Assembly (NCBI RefSeq): GCF_003501885.1
Contig: NZ_QWFA01000001.1
Location: 1-64,000, forward strand
Origin: Streptomyces globisporus
Lineage (GTDB): Bacteria > Actinomycetota > Actinomycetes > Streptomycetales > Streptomycetaceae
DNA length: 64,000 nt
Direction: 5' to 3'
How positions within the stretch are numbered: position 1 is the first letter of the stretch; each line of letters begins with the position of its first letter. The notes beneath the pieces were generated by a model. That model had not been told where the DNA came from. It was given only the letters and a program-made list of their open reading frames with translations, and did not search any database. A program made the position numbers and the translations under genes. This document shows positions 9,456 through 18,100 of the stretch, piece by piece.

Positions 9456-11160
9456 CGACACGGCGCGAGCCACCGGACCCGGCCCGGCCGATTCCTCCGA
9501 CTGGACGACCAGGGAACGCACCCCCGGCACCCCGCCCCGCGTCATCGTCATCGGCGCGGGCGTGGCCGGCCTCTCCACCGGCTGCTACGCGCAGATGAGC
9601 GGCGCCAGGACCCGCGTCTTCGAGAAGCACGTACTGCCCGGCGGCTGCTGCACCGCCTGGTCGCGCGACGGCTACCTCTTCGACTACTGCATCGAATGGC
9701 TCATCGGCACCGCCCCCGGCAACGACGCCCACCAGGTGTGGGCCGAACTCGGAGCGCTGGACGGCAAGTCCGTCACCAACTTCGAGCTGTTCAACAAGGT
9801 CGAGGACGAACACGGCCGGTCGGTCACGTTCTACAACGACCCCGACCGCCTGGAGGCCCACCTCCTGGACCTTTCGCCTGCCGACGCCCCGCTCATCCGG
9901 GCCTTCACCCGGGATCTGCGGCGGTTCATCGACATCGAGCTGTACCCGTTCCTGACCGCGCCGGCCCTGCGGACCGTACGGGAACGGGCCGAGACCCTGC
10001 GCACGGTGCTCCCCGCCTTCCGGCTGTTCTGGCGGACCGCGGCGACCCCGATGCACGTGTTCGCCGACCGGTTCCAGGACCCGCTGCTCCGCAAGGCGTT
10101 CCGCAACATCTTCTTCCAGGACCCGGGAGGCTTCCCGCTGCTGCCGTACCTCTTCAACCTGGCCGCCGCCCACCACGGCAACGCCGGGTTCCCCCAAGGG
10201 GGTTCGCTCGGCCTCGCCCGGTCGATCGAGGAGCGCTACCGGAGTCTGGGCGGCACGATCACCTACCGGGCCCGCACCGAACGGATCCTGGTCGAGAACG
10301 ACCGGGCGATCGGCATCGAACTACGTGGTGGAAGGCGGTACTTCGCGGAACACGTGGTGTCCGCCTGCGACGGGCACACCACCGTCTACGGACTGCTGGG
10401 CGGCCGGTACACCGGCCCGCGCATCGACAGGCTCTACACCGATCTCCTCCACCGGCCCGGCACCCTCTTTCCCGCTGTCGTCTCCGCCTTCGTCGGCCTG
10501 CGCGGCGACCTGGACCCCGGCGAGGCGCACAGCACCACCCACCTCCTCGGCCCGGACGACGCGGCCCACCTCCCCGGCGCACTGCAGGACAGCCTCGTCG
10601 TCCAGGCCCGCTCCCGCTACTCGGGAGGCTTCGCCCCACCGGGCTGCTCCGTCCTGCACTGCACGTACTTCAGCGACTACGCCCACTGGAAGGATCTGCG
10701 CACCAGGGACCGCAAGGAATACCGCCGCCGCAAGCGCGAAGTCGCCGACTTCGTCCGGGACTTCCTGGAGCGCCGCACCCCCGGCCTCGCCGACCGCATC
10801 GAGATGGTGGAGGTCGCGACCCCCGCCACGAACCACCGCTACACGGGCAACTTGGGCGGCTCCATCCTCGCCTGGAAGGCCTTCTCCGACGCCGATGACG
10901 TCGCCGCGCGCCTGGTCGGCAAGGACCGAATGCGGCTGCCCGGACTGAGCGGCTTCTCCATGGCCGGCCAGTGGGTCGGCATGGGCGGTCTGATCCGTGC
11001 CGCCTCCACCGGCCGCTTCGCCGTCCAGTACCTCTGCCGCGAACTGGGCCTGGAATTCCGGGCCTGGGAGAGCAAGGGCGACGAGCCGTGGCACCCCGGG
11101 AAGCTGGGGCACCTGCCGCAGCTCGACCGGTGGTCGGCGCGGGAGAGCGAGGGGTCATGA
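9445..11160 (+). CDS. ftdC: CrtI-like FAD oxidoreductase, PTM ring formation
   Basis: This 571-residue flavoprotein belongs to the phytoene-desaturase/CrtI group. The N-terminus has the dinucleotide-binding stretch VIVIGAGVAGLSTGCY, followed by PGGCCTAW. The C-terminus has the glycine-rich WVGMGGLIRAA cap. The start is the ATG at 9445, which overlaps the synthetase stop and is preceded by GGGGAGG; the reading frame stays open further upstream but inside ftdB. It is a paralogue of the next gene. In PTM clusters such enzymes are thought to close the first carbocycles of the linear polyene tetramate. Which ring this copy makes cannot be told from sequence alone. Confidence 0.9.
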   Translation: MTDDDTARATGPGPADSSDWTTRERTPGTPPRVIVIGAGVAGLSTGCYAQMSGARTRVFEKHVLPGGCCTAWSRDGYLFDYCIEWLIGTAPGNDAHQVWAELGALDGKSVTNFELFNKVEDEHGRSVTFYNDPDRLEAHLLDLSPADAPLIRAFTRDLRRFIDIELYPFLTAPALRTVRERAETLRTVLPAFRLFWRTAATPMHVFADRFQDPLLRKAFRNIFFQDPGGFPLLPYLFNLAAAHHGNAGFPQGGSLGLARSIEERYRSLGGTITYRARTERILVENDRAIGIELRGGRRYFAEHVVSACDGHTTVYGLLGGRYTGPRIDRLYTDLLHRPGTLFPAVVSAFVGLRGDLDPGEAHSTTHLLGPDDAAHLPGALQDSLVVQARSRYSGGFAPPGCSVLHCTYFSDYAHWKDLRTRDRKEYRRRKREVADFVRDFLERRTPGLADRIEMVEVATPATNHRYTGNLGGSILAWKAFSDADDVAARLVGKDRMRLPGLSGFSMAGQWVGMGGLIRAASTGRFAVQYLCRELGLEFRAWESKGDEPWHPGKLGHLPQLDRWSARESEGS

Positions 11161-12884
11161 GCGACGACAGGAACCGGCCCCGTCGTGACGGCGGCGCGCG
11201 CGGCCCCCGGGAGACGATGATCATCATCGGGGCCGGGCTCGGCGGCCTCTCCACCGGCTGCTACGCCCGGATGAACGGCTACCGCACTCGGATTCTGGAG
11301 ATGCACGAGATTCCCGGCGGCTGCTGCACCGCCTGGGAGCGTGGCGGCTTCACCCTGGACGCCTGCGTCAGCTGGCTCCTCGGCAGCGGCCCCGGTAACG
11401 AGATGCACCGGATCTGGCTGGAGCTCGGCGCCCTCCAGGGCAAGGAGATCCGCCACTTCGACGTCTTCAACATCGTGCGCGGCACCGACGGCCGGGCCGT
11501 CCACTTCTACTCCGACCCCGACCGTCTCGAAGCCCACCTCATCGGCATCTCACCGGCCGACGCCCGCCTCGTACGGAAGTTCTGCGGGCAACTGCGCAGC
11601 TTCCGCAAGGCGTTGGCCGTCTACCCCTTCCTGAAACCCGTCGGCCTGATGGGGCGCCGGGAGCGGTGGCGGATGCTCGCCTCGTTCCTCCCGTACTTCA
11701 ACGCCGTACGGACCACGATCACCGTCCTGATGACCGAATTCTCGGCCCGCTTCAAGGACCCTCTCCTGCGGGAGGCCTTCAACTTCATCCTGTACGAGAA
11801 GCACCCGGCCTTCCCCGTCCTTCCGTTCCACTTCCAGCTCGCCTCGCACGCCAACCTCTCCGCAGGCGTGCCCGAGGGCGGCTCGCTCGGTCTCGCCGAG
11901 TCGATCGAGGCCCGCTACCGGCGGCTCGGCGGGGAGATCTCGTACAACACGAAGGTCGAGTCGGTGATCGTCGAGGACGACCGGGCGGTCGGCGTCCGGC
12001 TCAGTGACGGCGGCGAACTCCGCGCCGACATCGTCGTCTCGGCCTGCGACGGCTACACCACCACGATGAAGTTCCTGAAGGGCGCCTACCTGGGCGAGGG
12101 CTACCGGAAGCTCTACACCGAGACCATCCACGAGCCCGGCATGGTCTTCCCCGGCTACTTCACCCTCTTCCTCGGCCTCTCCCGCCCCTTCCCCGAGGGC
12201 GACCCCTGCACGACGCACCTGATCGACGAGGCCCTGGCGGCCGAGCTGACCGGGATCCGGCATCCCAGCATCAACGTCCAGTTCCGCAGCCGCCATTACC
12301 CCGAGCTGTCCCCGGACGGCACCACCGTCGTCTACGCCACCTACTTCTGCGACATCGCCCCCTGGCGCGCTCTGGACGAGGGCCCCGAACAGGTCACCCG
12401 TACCCGCGGCGGCCAGGAGCTGCACACGCTGCCCGTACGCCACGGGCGCGGCTACTACGCGGCGAAGCGGCGGGCCCGCGAGGCGCTCGTCGGCTTCCTG
12501 GAACAGCGCCACCCCGGCCTGCGGGACGCGATCGTCGTCCGGGACGTCTCCAGCCCCCTCACCCAGGTCCGCTACACCGGCAACCACGACGGGACGGTTC
12601 TCGGCTGGCAGCCCTTCGTGGAGAGCGGCGAGAAGCTCGAAGAGCTGGTCAAGAAGCACGGACCCGGCCTCCCCGGGCTGCGCGACTTCTACCAGTCCGG
12701 CGTCTGGGCCACCACCGGCGGCCTCATCCGGGCCGCCGCCGCCGGACGCCACGTCATGCAGTTCGTCTGCCGCGACGACGGCAAGCCCTTCACCGCATCG
12801 ATCGACGACACCGCACCCCCACCGACCCACCGGGTCATCCCCGTGCCCGTCCGCCCCACCGCACCGACGGAGAGGAAGCCATGA
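11157..12884 (+). CDS. ftdD: Second CrtI-like FAD oxidoreductase, PTM ring formation
   Basis: This 575-residue paralogue of ftdC has MIIIGAGLGGLSTGCYARM at the FAD site and PGGCCTAW. Its C-terminal cap reads GVWATTGGLIRAAAAGRH. Translation begins at the ATG inside an ATGA overlap with the ftdC stop, preceded by GAGGGG; the open frame further upstream lies inside ftdC. Its own stop overlaps the next start in the same way, so ftdB-ftdE look like one translationally coupled message. Two phytoene-dehydrogenase-like enzymes side by side are the pattern of the frontalamide branch of PTM clusters; ikarugamycin-type clusters have one. Confidence 0.9.
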   Translation: MSDDRNRPRRDGGARGPRETMIIIGAGLGGLSTGCYARMNGYRTRILEMHEIPGGCCTAWERGGFTLDACVSWLLGSGPGNEMHRIWLELGALQGKEIRHFDVFNIVRGTDGRAVHFYSDPDRLEAHLIGISPADARLVRKFCGQLRSFRKALAVYPFLKPVGLMGRRERWRMLASFLPYFNAVRTTITVLMTEFSARFKDPLLREAFNFILYEKHPAFPVLPFHFQLASHANLSAGVPEGGSLGLAESIEARYRRLGGEISYNTKVESVIVEDDRAVGVRLSDGGELRADIVVSACDGYTTTMKFLKGAYLGEGYRKLYTETIHEPGMVFPGYFTLFLGLSRPFPEGDPCTTHLIDEALAAELTGIRHPSINVQFRSRHYPELSPDGTTVVYATYFCDIAPWRALDEGPEQVTRTRGGQELHTLPVRHGRGYYAAKRRAREALVGFLEQRHPGLRDAIVVRDVSSPLTQVRYTGNHDGTVLGWQPFVESGEKLEELVKKHGPGLPGLRDFYQSGVWATTGGLIRAAAAGRHVMQFVCRDDGKPFTASIDDTAPPPTHRVIPVPVRPTAPTERKP

Positions 12885-13936
12885 AGATCGCGAAATGGGT
12901 GGTGCGCGAGCACATGGAGGGCGTACCCGACGTGGACCGCGTCTACGAGAAGGTCGTCGAGCACGTCGACGTCACGCTGGCCCCCGACGAGATGCTGCTG
13001 CGCACCCTGTACGTCTCCGTCGACCCCTACCTCCAGGGCATCGCCCTCGACACGCCCATCGGCCGGCACATGGGGGCCGACTCGATCATGGAGGTGGTGA
13101 AGGCCGGACCGCGCGCCGCCCACCGCGTCGGCGACGTCGTGCAGGGCTTCGGCGGCTGGCGTACGCATGTGATCTCGACCGGTGTCCCCGAACTCTGGCA
13201 GACCGGCACGTTCCCGATGGTCTTCCCGGCGTACCGCAGGCTCGACCCCCGGTGGTACGACGACGCCCTGCCGCTGTCGACCGCCCTCAGCGTGATGGGC
13301 GGCCCGGGGATGACCGCATGGGGGACCCTCTCCAAATACATGACGATCAGCCCCGGCGAGACGCTCGTCGTCAGCGGGGCCTCGGGTGCGGTGGGCGCCC
13401 TCGTCGGCCAGCTCGCGGCGCTCGCCGGAGCCCGGGTCGTCGGCACCACCTCGTCCCCGGAGAAGGCGGACTACCTCACCGGGCTCGGGTTCGACGCGGT
13501 GGTCGTCTACCGCCACGGGGACGGCGCGGACACCGTGCGCGAGGCGCTGGCCCGGGCGGCCCCCGACGGCGTCGACCGGTACTTCGACAACCTCGGCGGC
13601 ACGATCACCGACGCGGTGTTCTCCCTGCTCAACATCGGCAGCCAGGTGGCGGTGTGCTGGCAGTGGGCGACCCAGGTCGGCAACGAGGACACCGGCCCCC
13701 GGCTCCTGCCCTACCTGATGTTCCCGCGCGCCACGGTCCGCGGCATCTTCTCCCTGGAATGGTTCACCGAACGCAACTGGCAGGACCTCCACACCGAACT
13801 GGGCGGCCGGGTCCGCCGCGGCGAGGTCGTCTGCGACCACACCCTGCACCACGGATTCGACGCCATCCCCGCCGCCTACGGCAGCCTGTACAGCGACCGG
13901 TCGGCCAACCGCGGCAAGGTGCTCGTCGAACTCTGA
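12881..13936 (+). CDS. ftdE: MDR-type NADP-dependent oxidoreductase, PTM ring reductase/cyclase
   Basis: The 351-residue protein belongs to the zinc-free CurA/leukotriene-B4-dehydrogenase branch of medium-chain dehydrogenases. It has the cofactor motif VVSGASGAVGALVGQLA near residues 165-181 and no cysteine-rich structural zinc loop. The ATG at 12881 overlaps the ftdD stop and follows GAGAGGAAG. In the ikarugamycin pathway the homologue IkaC closes the inner ring by reductive cyclisation. I infer the same kind of role here, so a tricyclic product is likely. Ring size cannot be predicted. Confidence 0.85.
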   Translation: MKIAKWVVREHMEGVPDVDRVYEKVVEHVDVTLAPDEMLLRTLYVSVDPYLQGIALDTPIGRHMGADSIMEVVKAGPRAAHRVGDVVQGFGGWRTHVISTGVPELWQTGTFPMVFPAYRRLDPRWYDDALPLSTALSVMGGPGMTAWGTLSKYMTISPGETLVVSGASGAVGALVGQLAALAGARVVGTTSSPEKADYLTGLGFDAVVVYRHGDGADTVREALARAAPDGVDRYFDNLGGTITDAVFSLLNIGSQVAVCWQWATQVGNEDTGPRLLPYLMFPRATVRGIFSLEWFTERNWQDLHTELGGRVRRGEVVCDHTLHHGFDAIPAAYGSLYSDRSANRGKVLVEL

Positions 13937-13990
13937 GCCCGGCGCCCCTCGTCCCTGCCGTCGCTGCAACGCCCCGTCCCAGGAGGCACG

Positions 13991-15169
13991 TTGACCACCA
14001 TCGACCCCACGGAGCCGATGCACCGCCTGCGCTTCGAGGAACCCGGGAAGCCCTGTCGCACGGAGCTTCCGGGCGGCACGCCCGCCTGGCTGGTCAGCCG
14101 GTACGCCGACGTCCGCCAGGTGCTCTCCGACCCGCGCTTCGGCCGGGCCCGGCTGTACGCCCCCGACGCCCCGGCCCTCTCCGGAGTACCGGACCTCGTG
14201 AACGACCCCGACCTGATGTTCAACCAGGACGGCCCGGATCATCTGCGCCTGCGCCGCACGCTGCGGCGTGCCTTCACCCCCAGGGCCGTCGCCCGCTGGC
14301 GGCCGTGGATCGCCTCGATCGTCGAGGAACTCCTCGACCGGATGGAAACACGACGGCAACCGGCGGACGCGGTGGCGGAGTTCGCGTTCCCTCTCCCGGT
14401 GGCCGTGATCAGCCGGCTGATGGGACTGGACGAGTCCACGTGGGGCCGGCTGCGGCACTGGAGCGAACACGCCTTCTCCGACGGCACCCACGAGGGCGAA
14501 CAAGTGGCCTCGGTCCTCAACGAGTTCAGCGCGTTCGGCGCTGACCTCCTCGCGGAGCGGCGCCGGGCTCCGCAGGATGACCTGGTCAGCAGTCTCGTCG
14601 CGGCGGCCGACGAGGAAGGGGGCGTTCCCGAGGCGCAGTTGGTCAGCCTGGTGTGCGGGCTGGTCGTCGGCGGCCACGACAGCACGATGACCATGCTCAG
14701 CAACGCGCTGCTCTACCTCCTGGGCGAACGCCGCGAGACCTGGCCCCGTCTCGGGGCCGACGAGGAGGCCGCGGAACGCGTCGCGGACCGGCTCCTCCAC
14801 CTCGTACCGCTGGGCGACGACCGGGGCAGTACCCGGCACGCCGCCACGGACGTCGAGGTCGGTGGGGTGACGATCCCGGCAGGGGCGATCGTGCTCGCCG
14901 ACTGCGGCATGGCCAACCGCGACCCCGAGGTCTTCCCGCCCGCCACGCTCCACGACCTGTTCGCCCCGCTGGAGGCCCCCACGCTCTCCTTCGGCGCCGG
15001 CCCCCACTACTGCCTCGGCGCCTGGCTGGCCCGTACGGAACTCCAGCTCGCCCTGCACCGCCTGGCCGCCCGCTTCCCGGATCTGCGCCTGGCCGATCCG
15101 GCGGACCCGATCGCGTGGCGCACCGGCACGACCTCGCGCAGCCCCCGCTCCCTGGACGTCAGGTGGTAG
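13991..15169 (+). CDS. ftdF: Cytochrome P450 of the PTM cluster, atypical ExxR region
   Basis: The 392-residue protein starts at a TTG nine bases after a perfect AGGAGG, 54 bases past ftdE. The haem loop is clear (F334-G-A-G-P-H-Y-C341), and the I-helix has GGHDST at 227-232. Where the K-helix should carry the ExxR pair, the sequence reads D266-R-L-L-H270, so the usual Glu and Arg are Arg and His. The flanking text (LVPLGDDRG, then VEVGGVTIPAG) aligns well with bacterial P450s, so this is not a reading-frame error. P450s in this position oxidise the finished PTM skeleton. Whether this copy is active or altered is open. Confidence 0.85.
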   Translation: MTTIDPTEPMHRLRFEEPGKPCRTELPGGTPAWLVSRYADVRQVLSDPRFGRARLYAPDAPALSGVPDLVNDPDLMFNQDGPDHLRLRRTLRRAFTPRAVARWRPWIASIVEELLDRMETRRQPADAVAEFAFPLPVAVISRLMGLDESTWGRLRHWSEHAFSDGTHEGEQVASVLNEFSAFGADLLAERRRAPQDDLVSSLVAAADEEGGVPEAQLVSLVCGLVVGGHDSTMTMLSNALLYLLGERRETWPRLGADEEAAERVADRLLHLVPLGDDRGSTRHAATDVEVGGVTIPAGAIVLADCGMANRDPEVFPPATLHDLFAPLEAPTLSFGAGPHYCLGAWLARTELQLALHRLAARFPDLRLADPADPIAWRTGTTSRSPRSLDVRW

Positions 15170-15186
15170 GTCTGCGGGAGGCGGGG

Positions 15187-15208
15187 GTGCCGCGAGCGTC
15201 GCCGGCAC
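15187..15208. terminator. Possible bidirectional terminator between ftdF and manD
   Basis: In the 50-base gap between two convergent genes, GTGCCG pairs with CGGCAC across a 10-base GC-rich loop. The stem is short and there is no T-tract, so this is a weak call that rests mainly on location. Confidence 0.3.
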
Positions 15209-15219
15209 GGGCCCGGACG

Positions 15220-16434
15220 TCACCAGTCGTGCACGGTCCCGTCATGGAGCCGGTTGACCGGCAGATACGCGGCCGCGTACGGGTGGGCGGCGGCCAGCTC
15301 CTCGTCCAGTTCCACCCCGATGCCGGGCGCCTCGCCCGGGTGCAGGTGGCCCTCGGAGAAGGTGTAGGCGTGCCGGAACACCTCGTTGGTGAGCGGGGTG
15401 TGGCCGGAGTACTCCTGGATGCCGAAGTTGTGCACGGCCAGGTCGAGGTGGACGGCTGCGGCCATCCCGACCGGGGAGATGTCCTCGGGGCCGTGGATCG
15501 CGCTCTGGATCTGGTACTGGGCGGCGAAGTCGAAGAGCTTGCGCAGCGGGGTGACCCCGCCGAAGTGGGTCACGGCTGAGCGCACGTAGTCGATCAACTG
15601 CTCGGTGATCAGGGCCTGGTAGTCGTGCACCGTGTTGAAGACCTCGCCCACGGCCAGCGGCGTGGTCGTGGACCGGCGGACCAGGCGCAGCGCCTCCTGG
15701 TTCTCGGCCGGGGTGCAGTCCTCCAGCCAGAACGGCCGGTAGGGCTCCAGGTCCTTGCCGAGCCGGGCGGCCTGGACCGGGGTGAGCCGGTGGTGGGAGT
15801 CGTGCAGCAGCGGCAGATCGGCCCCGAACTCCGCGCGTACCGCCTCGAACACGGTCGGCACATGGCGCAGATACGCCGCCGTGTCCCAGTCCTCCACCAG
15901 GGGGCGGGCCTGCTGGTGGAGGACCGGCGCACCGGTGTCGTCGGTGTCGGACACCCCGTACACCGCCTTGAGTCCGGGGACGCCGGACTGGATGCGCACG
16001 GCCGGATAGCCCTCGGCGATCCGGGTCCGTACGGAGTCGAGCAGCTCGGGTATGTCCCGCCCGTTGGCGTGACCGTACGTCCCGACCCGGTCCCGGCTCG
16101 CGCCGCCCAGCAGTTGGTACAGCGGCAGCCCGGCGGCCTTCGCCTTGATGTCCCACAGCGCCACGTCGACGGCGGCGATGGCGGCCATCGTCACCGGTCC
16201 GCGCCGCCAGTACGCGCCCCGGTACAGCGCCTGCCAGGTGTCCTCGATGCGATGCGGGTCGAGCCCGATGAGCAGGGGGGCGACATGATCGGTGAGATAG
16301 CTGACGACGGCCAGCTCCCGCCCGTTGAGGGTCGCGTCGCCGAGGCCGGTGAGCCCTTCGTCGGCCGTCAGCTTCAGGGTGACGAAGTTGCGGCCGGGGC
16401 TGGTGACGACGACCTTCGCGTCGACGATCTTCAT
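15220..16434 (-). CDS. manD: D-mannonate dehydratase, enolase superfamily
   Basis: The 404-residue enolase-superfamily protein follows the RspA/ManD pattern from end to end: [10 protein letters not shown] at the N-terminus, [12 protein letters not shown], the metal-site region [14 protein letters not shown], and a C-terminal [12 protein letters not shown]. Arg147 and Tyr159 are both present at the spacing described for the more active mannonate dehydratases. The reaction is dehydration of D-mannonate to 2-keto-3-deoxygluconate in the cytoplasm, as in hexuronate breakdown. Other members are inactive or use D-gluconate, so the substrate needs testing. It lies 84 bp behind the chitinase on the same strand and may be read with it. 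No other uronate genes are nearby. Confidence 0.85.
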   Translation of the reverse strand: MKIVDAKVVVTSPGRNFVTLKLTADEGLTGLGDATLNGRELAVVSYLTDHVAPLLIGLDPHRIEDTWQALYRGAYWRRGPVTMAAIAAVDVALWDIKAKAAGLPLYQLLGGASRDRVGTYGHANGRDIPELLDSVRTRIAEGYPAVRIQSGVPGLKAVYGVSDTDDTGAPVLHQQARPLVEDWDTAAYLRHVPTVFEAVRAEFGADLPLLHDSHHRLTPVQAARLGKDLEPYRPFWLEDCTPAENQEALRLVRRSTTTPLAVGEVFNTVHDYQALITEQLIDYVRSAVTHFGGVTPLRKLFDFAAQYQIQSAIHGPEDISPVGMAAAVHLDLAVHNFGIQEYSGHTPLTNEVFRHAYTFSEGHLHPGEAPGIGVELDEELAAAHPYAAAYLPVNRLHDGTVHDW

Positions 16435-16518
16435 ACGTGGGTGCTCTTTCCGCAGGTGCTTCGTGTGGTGTCGCGGGCCGGAGGCGTCGGCCCCGGCCCG
16501 CGATCGCCGTGAAGGGTG

Positions 16519-17418
16519 TCAGCAGCTCAGGTTGGGACCGGGTGTGGTGCCCAGGATCTGGGTGAACTGCTGGAACTTGTTGATGCGGCTCTGCACCTGG
16601 GCGGGGTTGCCGCCGTTGCATTCGATGCTGCCGTTGATGGCGCGGATCGTGTGACCGAAGCCCTGGTTGTTGACGATCGCGTTGTGCGCGGTCATCCACC
16701 CGGGGCCGTTCTGGGTGTTCCAGTACCAGAGGGCGGTCTTCCACGAGACGGACGCGTTGTTCTGGACGAGCCAGGGGTTGTTCAGCAGGTCGATGCCGAG
16801 TGCGTCGCCCGCCGCCTTGTAGTTGAAGTTCCAGGAGAGCTGGATGGGTCCCTTGCCGTAGTACGCGGCCTGTCCGGCCGGGCAGCCGTAGGGCCGGCTC
16901 CAGTCGCAGTAGTGCGGATAGTTGGCGGTGTTCTGCTCCACGATGTGGACGAGGCCGCCGGTCTCGTGGCTGACGTTGGCCAGGAAGGCCGCCGCCTCGC
17001 GGCGCTTGACCTCGGTGCTGCCCGTGTTGGCGAACGCCGGGTAGGCGCTCAGCGCGGAGACGAGTCCGCTGTAGGTGTAGAAGGAGTTCCTGTTCGGGAA
17101 CATCTGGTCGAACTGCGCCTGGCTGACCGGGAAGCCGGTGGTGGGCGGGTTGCCGCCGCCGCAGGTGTAGGGGTCCCAGTACCACGTGCTGATGGTCGGA
17201 TCGTAGGCCGGGTTGTCGTGCTCGGCGATGTAGTAGGCGCCGTTGAAACGGACGACGGTCCCCGCCGTGTACCAGGAACCCGCCTGCCAGTTGGGTGCCG
17301 TGTCGCACAGATTGGCGGCTTTGAGCGGGGCCGCCGAGGCGGCCGGGGCGAACGCCGCCGCGAGCCCGGTCACCAGCAGCAGGGTCATGAGCGTTCTCGC
17401 GATGCGATGTCTGAGCAC
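16519..17418 (-). CDS. Secreted family GH19 chitinase with N-terminal chitin-binding domain
   Basis: The 299-residue protein resembles Streptomyces griseus ChiC. A Sec signal peptide covers residues 1-30, cleaved after ASA-A. A small aromatic-rich carbohydrate-binding module (about 38-86, with AGSWYTAGTVV and STWYWDPYTC) follows, then a short GGGNPPTTG linker and a GH19 domain from about 97. Glu152 in NVSHETGG and Glu161 in HIVEQN are the expected catalytic acid and base. It should hydrolyse chitin, including fungal wall chitin, outside the cell. Upstream lies a DasR-like box on the same strand, consistent with control by N-acetylglucosamine status. Confidence 0.93.
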   Translation of the reverse strand: MLRHRIARTLMTLLLVTGLAAAFAPAASAAPLKAANLCDTAPNWQAGSWYTAGTVVRFNGAYYIAEHDNPAYDPTISTWYWDPYTCGGGNPPTTGFPVSQAQFDQMFPNRNSFYTYSGLVSALSAYPAFANTGSTEVKRREAAAFLANVSHETGGLVHIVEQNTANYPHYCDWSRPYGCPAGQAAYYGKGPIQLSWNFNYKAAGDALGIDLLNNPWLVQNNASVSWKTALWYWNTQNGPGWMTAHNAIVNNQGFGHTIRAINGSIECNGGNPAQVQSRINKFQQFTQILGTTPGPNLSC

Positions 17419-17527
17419 TCGATCACTCCTCTATGCACGACGGCCGCCCGGACCGGGGTGCGCGGCGTCCGGTCACGACCGTGATGGGGGTGTGAGCACA
17501 CTCAAGCGCCTTGACATGATCCAGTCA

Positions 17528-17539
17528 AGGTATAGACCA
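17528..17539 (-). promoter_or_regulatory. DasR-like box upstream of the chitinase
   Basis: On the minus strand this reads TGGTCTATACCT. It differs at two positions from the palindromic dre core TGGTCTAGACCA and resembles the 12-base repeats found in Streptomyces chitinase promoters. It lies about 110 bases before the chitinase start. A TTGACT that could act as a -35 element adjoins it on the minus strand. Confidence 0.55.
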
Positions 17540-17618
17540 ATGGTCGAGTGGGGGAATGCTGTGGACGTCGGCGTCGGGTCGTCCGGCCCGTGAACGGCGC
17601 GTCCGGCCCTCCGTGCGG

Positions 17619-18005
17619 TCAGTCGGCGACGGCGGGTTCGGGGGCCTCGGCCGGTGCGTCGCGGACGCCGAGCCGCAAGTGCTCGACGTGGTACAGGGCT
17701 TGGTCGAGGAGTTCGGCGACGTGGTTGTCGTAGAGCGCGTAGATGATCGACCGCCCGTGACGCTCGCCGGTGACCAGGCCCAGGTTGCGCAGGAGCCGCA
17801 ACTGGTGCGAGCAGGCGGAGGGTTCCATGCCGACCGCCTCGGCGAGGTCGCCGACGGAGCAGGGGCCTTCCTGGAGGCGGGCCAGGATGTGCAGCCTCGA
17901 AGGGGTGGCCAGCGCCTGGAGGGTGGCGGCCACATCGGCGGTGCCGACCGCGTCGAGGCGTTCGCGGGTGGTGGCACTGCTGGTGGTCTCGCTTCCGTGG
18001 CCCAT
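17619..18005 (-). CDS. ArsR/SmtB-family metal-sensing repressor
   Basis: The 128-residue winged-helix protein has its recognition region around SVGDLAEAVGMEPSACSHQLR. The last helix carries Asp93-x-His95 and His106-x2-His109, the D-x-H-x10-H-x2-H pattern of the alpha-5 site used by SmtB/CzrA-type sensors for zinc and similar divalent metals. The alpha-3 CxCxx site of lead/cadmium sensors is absent. It diverges from the metal ATPase gene and the shared gap holds an inverted repeat. The likely role is to repress the ATPase until metal binds. The metal could be zinc, cobalt, nickel or iron. Confidence 0.85.
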   Translation of the reverse strand: MGHGSETTSSATTRERLDAVGTADVAATLQALATPSRLHILARLQEGPCSVGDLAEAVGMEPSACSHQLRLLRNLGLVTGERHGRSIIYALYDNHVAELLDQALYHVEHLRLGVRDAPAEAPEPAVAD

Positions 18006-18027
18006 GGGTCCATCTTACTGACGAGAC

Positions 18028-18043
18028 ATGAAGACCTGTTCAT
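18028..18043. promoter_or_regulatory. ArsR-type operator between repressor and metal ATPase
   Basis: The short gap between the divergent genes contains ATGAA-N6-TTCAT, a perfect inverted repeat with AT-rich flanks (CATATGTTC follows). It resembles ArsR/SmtB operators built on TGAA/TTCA half-sites. An ATG at 18044 touches this repeat, one reason to prefer the later ATPase start at 18101. Confidence 0.5.
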
Positions 18044-18100
18044 ATGTTCTTGTATGGTGGAGGTGTTGCCCCGCCTCCGTCCGTGAAGGGTCTCTTCGTC

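Noticed and set aside
10971-11156. Upstream extension of ftdD inside ftdC
   Set aside because: The ATGA overlap with a good ribosome binding site and the conserved FAD motif soon after 11157 support the later start.
15242-17308. A 688-codon minus-strand frame spanning manD and the chitinase
   Set aside because: It is a shifted frame of two well-recognised genes, Arg/Pro-rich and without motifs.
17505-17545. Plus-strand promoter TTGACA...TATAGA in the chitinase upstream region
   Set aside because: The two boxes are only 14 bases apart and no plus-strand gene follows closely. The minus-strand DasR-like reading fits the neighbouring gene better.
18044-18100. Earlier start for the metal ATPase
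   Set aside because: It would begin within the operator-like repeat and lacks a spaced ribosome binding site. The ATG at 18101 has GAAGGG at the right distance. Not fully excluded.
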